Shown here: positions 58,941 to 64,000 of the stretch, piece by piece
Numbering within the stretch: the stretch's first letter is position 1
Layout of the letters: every line of letters starts with the position of its first letter
NCBI GenBank assembly: GCA_030272585.1
Contig: BSYQ01000008.1
Location: 2,046,001 to 2,110,000 of the forward strand
Direction of reading: 5' to 3'
Origin: Bryopsis sp. KO-2023
Lineage: Eukaryota; Chlorophyta; Ulvophyceae; Bryopsidales; Bryopsidaceae
Length of the DNA: 64,000 nt
Notes under the pieces: generated by a model
Seen by the model: the letters and a program-made list of their open reading frames with translations, nothing else
Database searches by the model: none
What the model was told of the DNA's origin: nothing
Program-made: the position numbers and the translations under genes

Positions 58941-61132
58941 GATATACCACCCCGGCCTCCTCTTCCACTTGGTGTGGTAGATCGGCCTCCACCTCCTCGT
59001 CCTCCAAATCTTCCCCCACTGCGGCCACGGCCTCGGCCTCGGCCTCGGCTTGAACCTCCCCGGCCGCGGTTTCCACCGATGTAGTTGAGACGATCATCTC
59101 CGGCTTTGTCGCCAATACTGTTAACTCTCGATCTTCGATTCCAACGCTGATGACCTCCTCCACCCCGGCCTCCACTCGAGTTATGAAGTCCACGGATACC
59201 ATCGAGCCGTTCGGCCATTTCGATAGCGGCTTGCACGTCGTCACGAATGAAGCCAACAACTTGACTTCGGATCGGTTCACGCAAACCTGCGGTGAATGCG
59301 CTATATGCCTCCGCTTCACTCATATCCGGGATCCTGAAGCAAACGCTGTTATAGCGCTTGATGTAGTCCTTCACTGAGGTCGTCTGCCTCAGGGTTCGTA
59401 ACTCGACTCGGGCGTGTTCAGAGGTTGTCGTCGGTTGGAACAGTTTTCGAGCCTCCTCGGCCCACGAGCGCCAGTCGGCAAATGGCTGTCTTCGGCCCTC
59501 CATTACTTTGAGCTCGGTCAAATTCATCCATTCGGCTGCAGGGCCCTCCGTGTTGGCACAGATGACCTGAAGCCATAGCTCCTCTGGAATGGCCTGGGCA
59601 CGAAACCATCGGCCCATGCGCATCAGCCAGTCCGTGACATTCGCGGTGCCGTTGAAAGCTCGTGGCATTGGTATCTTGACTTGTCTCAATCCATTGCCTC
59701 CGGCTGCTGGTGGCCCTCCGGGTAATTGTGGTCCAAATGGTCCTCCCGGTCCGCCAGGTCCTCCGGGACCTCCAGGTCCGTTCGGCCCGCCGCCAGGTCC
59801 ATTTGGTCCTCCTCCCGGTCCATTCGGCCCACCAGGTCCATTCGGCCCGCCAGATCCTCCTGGTCCATTCGGCCCACCACCTCCATCACCATCGTCCCCG
59901 CCTCCTCCTCCTGGCCGCCGTCTTCTTGGAGCGTCTCGGAATCCGGAGTTGGGGTCTTGCTGTCCAACTGAGGCATAGGAACCCAGGCCCGCAAACGGGT
60001 CCGTTCCCGAATTGAATCCGACAGCTCCAACTCCCTGTGGCTGACTGGGTCCAGGGGGTGGTTCTTGACGTGGTGCTATGGGAGGTCCTTGGCCGGATGG
60101 CGGTGTAGGATTGGTGGCTTGGTTCTGGCCGCTGGGTGGCCTTGCGGCGGCCGCTGGGTCTCTTCGGCTCGGCCTCGGCCCGCCCGTTGGTGCAGAACCG
60201 GGCTCTCGAATGACAGGTCCTGGTGGTGGTCCGGCTCGCCGTTGGCTGGGTACTCCACTGGGTGGCACGAGAATCGGTACCGCGGGTGCGTTGCTGACGA
60301 TAGGAGAAACAAGGGGCACGTCTTGAAAACTGGAAGACGGGGGTGGTCCGGGTGGCGCTTGTGTAGTTTGGGTCACAGTTTGGGTTCCGGCTCCGGCCAT
60401 GTACACAGGAATGACTTGGGGCTGCGCTGGAACTTGCTTGGACCATAACTTCACGAGCTCGTCCACGGATGGGTAGTCTTCCCGTAGACACTTTGTTTCG
60501 ACCCCGAGCGTCTCGACAGCGGCCCGCTGGTCTGCCACTTGCAACGTGAGCCTTTCGGTCCGGGCTCCAAGGTCTTGGAAATCTTGAGCTGCCTTGGCGG
60601 CCGCACGTTCTTGGGCCAGGTGCATCCGTTCCTCCATTTCGGCCACGAGATGTCCGTTCTCGGCTTTGAGGTGCTCGAGCCGTCGGATGAACTCCTCTTC
60701 CAGCCGAACGCGGTCCTCCCAGTGATGGTCCTCCAGTTCGGCTCTCTGGTTCTCGAGGGCCGTGTTCATGGCTTCGGCTTGCTCGTTGGCTACTTGCCAT
60801 TGTCGAGCTTCGGCTTCCTCGCGGGTGTGGTGGAGTTCTCCTCGCACTTCGTTGAGTGCTTGGTACAGTTCGGCCTGAGTACGTCCCGCCCATTCTTCGG
60901 TGTTGGCCGCCAGCTGGGCTACGGTGATAGAGGTCTCGTCTTGGTTCACCTCCACATGGTGCACGTTCTGGACGTTGTGCTGGATATTGTTTTGCACAAA
61001 CACGCCTTGCACCGGAGGGGGGTCTTCTTCGGTCCCCAGGCTCATGCTGTCCCCTGCGCTCATCTCCTCCACTCCGTCGGGATAGGCGATGGCTTCGGCC
61101 TCTGGTTCGGCATAGTAGGGGACGAGGTCCAT
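58865..61132 (-). CDS. E7 gag with collagen-like tract and CCHC knuckle
   Basis: 755 residues from MDLVPYYAEP. Residues about 70-220 are coiled coil (RTQAELYQALNEVRGELHHT). A long Pro-rich region leads to a Gly-Pro-Asn/Gly tract (about 430-500, NGPGG repeats). A capsid-like domain follows (MPRAFNGTANVTDWLMRMGR ... EGPAAEWMNLTELKV ... VKDYIKRYNSVCFRI). An RGG-rich tail and a knuckle (CYLCGGDHGIRNC) finish it. The order parallels E3-family gag. Confidence 0.88.
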   Translation of the reverse strand: MDLVPYYAEPEAEAIAYPDGVEEMSAGDSMSLGTEEDPPPVQGVFVQNNIQHNVQNVHHVEVNQDETSITVAQLAANTEEWAGRTQAELYQALNEVRGELHHTREEAEARQWQVANEQAEAMNTALENQRAELEDHHWEDRVRLEEEFIRRLEHLKAENGHLVAEMEERMHLAQERAAAKAAQDFQDLGARTERLTLQVADQRAAVETLGVETKCLREDYPSVDELVKLWSKQVPAQPQVIPVYMAGAGTQTVTQTTQAPPGPPPSSSFQDVPLVSPIVSNAPAVPILVPPSGVPSQRRAGPPPGPVIREPGSAPTGGPRPSRRDPAAAARPPSGQNQATNPTPPSGQGPPIAPRQEPPPGPSQPQGVGAVGFNSGTDPFAGLGSYASVGQQDPNSGFRDAPRRRRPGGGGGDDGDGGGGPNGPGGSGGPNGPGGPNGPGGGPNGPGGGPNGPGGPGGPGGPGGPFGPQLPGGPPAAGGNGLRQVKIPMPRAFNGTANVTDWLMRMGRWFRAQAIPEELWLQVICANTEGPAAEWMNLTELKVMEGRRQPFADWRSWAEEARKLFQPTTTSEHARVELRTLRQTTSVKDYIKRYNSVCFRIPDMSEAEAYSAFTAGLREPIRSQVVGFIRDDVQAAIEMAERLDGIRGLHNSSGGRGGGGHQRWNRRSRVNSIGDKAGDDRLNYIGGNRGRGGSSRGRGRGRGRSGGRFGGRGGGGRSTTPSGRGGRGGISCYLCGGDHGIRNCPKLSAAKRSIN

Positions 61133-61548
61133 GGTTGGACTCCGTGAGCAAGTCGTGGGTCCCGATTGCGAAGGGGTTCTTCGGCCGAGTTTGCCCGCCG
61201 GTTGCGTAGGTGCTCCTGGACTTCAGCGTAGAAACGCAGAAACTCCGGGTCGTTCCTTTCCTCTTCGGTGAAGCAGGAGTCACAGCTTCCGACACTTTCT
61301 ATGTCGTCGTTGTCGTTCGGCCCGGTAGGTGGTGGTACGGGACTCGGCCTTCGAATAGGTGGTCCCTCAAGTCCGGGAGGTACGCCCTCGATAACGCTTG
61401 GGCCGCCGTAGCAAAAGGCCAGTTGGTCGATATAAAATCTTCTCCAATGTGGTGCGACCAGCTCCTCTGGCACCGTGAGATAACGGGAAGTCGGGTGTTC
61501 GTGTGTGCCGGCGGAGGACTGGGGCGAGGTAGGGTGGCTGTTCGACAT
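61060..61548 (-). CDS. E7 small ORF upstream of gag
   Basis: 162 residues from MSNSHPTSPQ, lying between primer site and gag and overlapping the gag start by 73 bases in another frame. Text such as DIESVGSCDSCFTEEERN followed by DPEFLRFYAEVQEHLRNRR looks protein-like. No known domain. It could be a leader peptide, a regulatory upstream ORF, or an alternative Gag start. No counterpart exists in E3/E6. Confidence 0.45.
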   Translation of the reverse strand: MSNSHPTSPQSSAGTHEHPTSRYLTVPEELVAPHWRRFYIDQLAFCYGGPSVIEGVPPGLEGPPIRRPSPVPPPTGPNDNDDIESVGSCDSCFTEEERNDPEFLRFYAEVQEHLRNRRANSAEEPLRNRDPRLAHGVQPWTSSPTMPNQRPKPSPIPTEWRR

Positions 61549-61579
61549 ACGGGTGGTATGGGTCTTGGTTCCGGCTTCG

Positions 61580-61591
61580 GCTCCGAAACCA
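61580..61591 (-). other. E7 primer-binding site
   Basis: GCTCCGAAACCA on the + strand, two bases inside the 5' LTR (61594). Confidence 0.85.
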
Positions 61592-61593
61592 GT

Positions 61594-61981
61594 TGATACA
61601 AACGTGGAACAAATAGACTAGTCGAGTGGACTTACGTCTAGAGCACGGAAAGACTTTCTCAAACAAGGATCTTTACAATAGTCCAAGTTACAATAAGGCT
61701 GTGGTCCGGGCCGAATAAGTATTCGGCCGGGCCGACAGCCTGTCCAACCCTTTCATCCAACTCAGCGTCCTAATGGCCCCTTGGCCGTGTCCTAATGGAC
61801 CCTAAGCTGAATGTGAGGCTCCAGGCCGAACTGAGGGTTGCCACCTCAGAGGCGGCCTGGCCCTCTCCCTTAATGTGTGGCTATGATGATGGTGAGCTGG
61901 TTCGGTCCGACTACTGTCAGGCCGAACCACGTGTTGGGTGAGTGGGCCGAACCGCGTGTCATACGACGGACGTTCGTATCA
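61594..61981 (-). repeat. E7 5' LTR
   Basis: 388 bp, same as 52497-52884 by eye; followed by the GATTG duplication and the rest of the E6 LTR. Confidence 0.92.
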
Positions 61982-61986
61982 GATTG

Positions 61987-62240
61987 CGTCAGGCAAACAC
62001 TTAACACACACACACACAAACACACACACAAGCGGGAACACACCAATCCCACGAATCCCGAGTTCTTACAAAATAAAGTGAATGTCAAAACAACGAGTGG
62101 GCCTCTTAAGTACCCCTAAGTGTAGTACGCTGACGCATGCCCCAAACTCTGGGTCTAATCTGTCTTACTCGCGAACCCACATGCGTCAGCCACCCTCGGC
62201 TCTATCCCAAACTACCTCGTATAGCGCTAAAAGACTAACA
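61987..62240 (-). repeat. E6 5' LTR, second segment
   Basis: Continues the E6 LTR after E7 and ends AAGACTAACA at 62240, next to the ATTGG duplication. Confidence 0.9.
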
Positions 62241-62245
62241 ATTGG

Positions 62246-62468
62246 TGTGTTCCCGCTTGTGTGTGTGTTTGTGTGTGTGTGTGTCTAAGTGTTTGCCTGA
62301 CGCAATCACTTATCCAACCAAGTGCTCTAGTAGCGTTCACAACCGCGCTAGCTAGAGAGTTGTCTAAACCAACAAACCCCACAAGTATACTTGCGTTAGC
62401 CAGCAAGTTATCACGAATCCAACCAACACAGCCGACCACTATTGCGTCACCCACAAGCTTCACTATCA
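62246..62468 (+). repeat. E5 LTR, right part
   Basis: Plus-oriented continuation of the LTR begun at 42456, from TGTGTTCCCG to TTCACTATCA. It then borders E8 pol sequence (CCAACCTGAGG). Confidence 0.9.
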
Positions 62469-64000
62469 CCAACCTGAGGATCAGCCCGAGGAAATCGGAC
62501 TTCGGGTTTGAGGAGCTACTCTACTTGGGCCACATCGTGGGAAAAGGGGAAATCAAGATGAATCCGAAGAAGGTAGCCACAGTGGAGCTGCAGGAGCCAC
62601 CGGTGGATGTGTCTACTCTGAGGTCCTTCCTTGGCCTTACTTCTTACTACAGGAGATTTGTGCGCGACTATGCAAGGATCGCTGCACCTCTGACGGAGTT
62701 GTTGAAGAAGGATGTGCCATTTGAATGGAGGGAACGACAACAACAAGCATTTGAGAGGCTGAAGAAAAGCATAACCGATCAACCAGTCCTGGCTCCACCA
62801 CAGCCACACCTACCATACACTCTGCAGACAGACTGGAGCAGCCAGGCTGTGGGGGCAGTACTCTGCCAGAAGGATGAGCAAGGGAGAGAGCATGTGGTAG
62901 CCTATGCCAGCAAAAGACTCAACCCAGCGGAGAAGAACTATTCGGTAGTGGAGGGGGAGTGCCTGGCAGTGGTATGGGCTTGCACCCTATTCAGGCCATA
63001 CATCTATGGCACAGAATTTGTGCTGCAGACAGACCAGCGGGCATTACAGTGGTTGATGACAGGCACTAAACTGACGGGAAAACTGATGAGGTGGGCACTC
63101 CGCCTACAGGAGTTTGATTTCAGGATTGAGTTCCGCGCTGGAAAAAGCAATGCGAATGCGGATGCACTGACCAGGCTTCCAGTTCCACTGGATCATCCGA
63201 TAGTCAGTGGATCCACAGCACTTCGTCCATAAGGATCTTCCGGGGATCTCAAGATCATGGCTGGAAAAAGAGGAACCATTGTTGGTCCAATGGGGGTACT
63301 TCTAGACTGAAGGCAAGGCCACACGAACCCCGAAAAAGTAGCGTGGAACACCGTGACCGTTCGGACTTCGTGATTTGCCACAGTTGCTGCCGTGATCAAA
63401 GGAGGAGGTCAAAGGAGAATGGATCCATGGGCGGATGCGGAACTGATGGAATTCTTGAAAACAACGGCATTACCCGCTGAGAAACAAGCAAAAGCGAGGG
63501 TGCGAAAAAGGGGTCAGAGATATCGATGGGTGGGAGGAGATCTACACCCACTCAAGTGCTTGAGTAAACAAGGAGAATGGCTAGAGGTGCCAAAAGAGGA
63601 GCAAAGGCCAACTGTGGTCCGAAAAGTCCACAGAGAAAATGCGCACATCGGCGGCAGAGGATTGTGCCAGAAAGTGCAGCAGAGATACTGGTGGCCATAT
63701 ATAAGGAAAGAGGTAGAACAAGTGTGGCAGACGTGCCACAGCTGCAGAAGAAGTCAGAAAGCGCCTAAGGAACGACACCCATTAAGGCAGCATATACCGT
63801 TAAGAGCCTGGGAGAGACTGGGTATGGACTTGATCACCCTGCCCACCACCGGAACGGGAGAAAAATATGTGATAGTCATGGTAGACTACTTCACCAAGTG
63901 GACGATCGCCGGGGCATTAACGAGTAAGAGGAGTTCTGCGGTGGCGGCGTGGCTGAAGGCCTCGGTGTTCCATCCATATGGACCGCCCGCCTCCATCATC
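62469..64000 (+). mobile_element. E8: older Ty3/gypsy pol, left half absent, runs past the window
   Basis: Begins inside RT C-terminal text (NLRISPRKSDF, LLYLGHIVGKGEI, LRSFLGLTSYYRRFVRDYA). RNase H follows to about 63232 (YTLQTDWSSQAVGAVLCQ, NYSVVEGECLAVVWA, NANADALTRLP). An integrase part lies near 63610-64000 (HIGGRG ... CHSCRRSQK, then GMDLITLP and MVDYFTKW). The frames are not continuous, so the copy is broken (about one break visible). Its 5' half is not next to E3's left end. It is a fourth pol lineage, unlike E1, E2, E3 and E7. Chromodomain and LTR, if any, lie outside the window. Confidence 0.82.

Larger units (their letters stand above)
52497..61981 (-). mobile_element. E7: second chromovirus family with a third ORF, nested in the E6 LTR
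   Basis: 388-bp LTRs (52497-52884, 61594-61981; TGATACAAAC to GTTCGTATCA) look identical. GATTG duplications are at 52492-52496 and 61982-61986. Minus-strand order is LTR, primer site (61580-61591), small upstream ORF, gag, pol with chromodomain, ORF3, purine tract (about 52885-52901), LTR. All frames look whole. The coding text is rich in GGCC-type words and GC-richer than the E3 family. Its youth is clear because it lies inside the very young E6. A solo LTR of the family is at 19879-20266. Confidence 0.92.
42654..62240 (-). mobile_element. E6: E3-family chromovirus, complete, inverted, host of E7
   Basis: LTRs of 420 bp: 42654-43073, and 52331-52496 continued at 61987-62240 around E7. ATTGG duplications lie at 42649-42653 and 62241-62245, inside the E5 LTR. 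Minus-strand order is LTR, primer site, gag, pol, ORF3, purine tract (about 43074-43085), LTR. All three frames look whole. The LTRs appear identical, so the insertion is very recent. Its own length without E7 is about 10.1 kb. Together with E3 it forms a large inverted repeat. Confidence 0.92.

Noticed and set aside
1-64000. tRNA or rRNA genes
   Set aside because: No cloverleaf with a GGTTCGAATCC-like arm or rRNA core was recognised by eye; the tRNA-like 12-mers are primer-binding sites.

Overview
The window is eukaryotic nuclear DNA. The evidence is GT-AG introns with phase-consistent exons, signal-peptide exons, a LINE remnant, and about 55 kb of nested Ty3/gypsy-type LTR retrotransposons, several of them chromoviruses with a C-terminal chromodomain. 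The sequence alone does not fix the species. An alga or another plant-like or protist genome rich in Ty3 chromoviruses is my best guess; a bacterium or metazoan is unlikely.

Host region (1-8297, then 18440-19878 and 20267-20315). At 1-1376 is a spliced gene for a secreted, Ala-rich, Cys-containing protein, with two very small exons. At 3852-7877 are two tandem related leucine-rich-repeat genes. The downstream one (6126-7877) has an LRR-like ectodomain followed by six membrane segments. The upstream one (3852-5875) has the ectodomain but ends where the membrane part should begin. A LINE fragment lies in an intron of the upstream gene. At 18912-19280 is an exon for a protein kinase N-lobe, after which the host gene is lost in transposon sequence.

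Transposon region. I call the elements E1 to E8. E1 (8298-18439, +) has gag-protease, RT and RNase H but no integrase, and contains E2 (12051-17481, -), a chromovirus with a Dam-methylase-like domain between zinc knuckle and protease. A solo LTR of the E7 family lies at 19879-20266. E3 (20316-40014, +) is a ~10 kb chromovirus with gag, pol and a third ORF. Its gag is interrupted by E4 (21268-30854, -), a young non-autonomous LTR element without recognisable genes; its ~9 kb interior carries about 138 copies of the pentamer TCCGC, nearly all on one strand. E5 (40015-42653 and 62246-62468) is the ORF3-LTR tail of a further E3-family copy. E6 (42654-62240, -) is an almost identical E3-family copy inserted into E5's LTR. 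E7 (52497-61981, -) is a different chromovirus inserted into E6's LTR. E8 (62469 to the window end, +) is an older, broken pol that once received this stack.

Target-site duplications support the nesting: GCCGC for E2, CAACA for E4, ATTGG for E6, GATTG for E7, and probably GTTAGG for E1. All six elements with a visible primer site carry the same 12-base primer-binding sequence, so they use one tRNA. LTR pairs of E2, E4, E6 and E7 look identical by eye and E1's differ at about one base, so most insertions are recent.

The two most interesting signals are the E4 pentamer array and ORF3. ORF3 occupies the envelope position of both chromovirus families (E3/E5/E6 and E7) but encodes a coiled-coil protein with a C-terminal RING-like C-C-C-H-C-H-C-C zinc site and no membrane segment.
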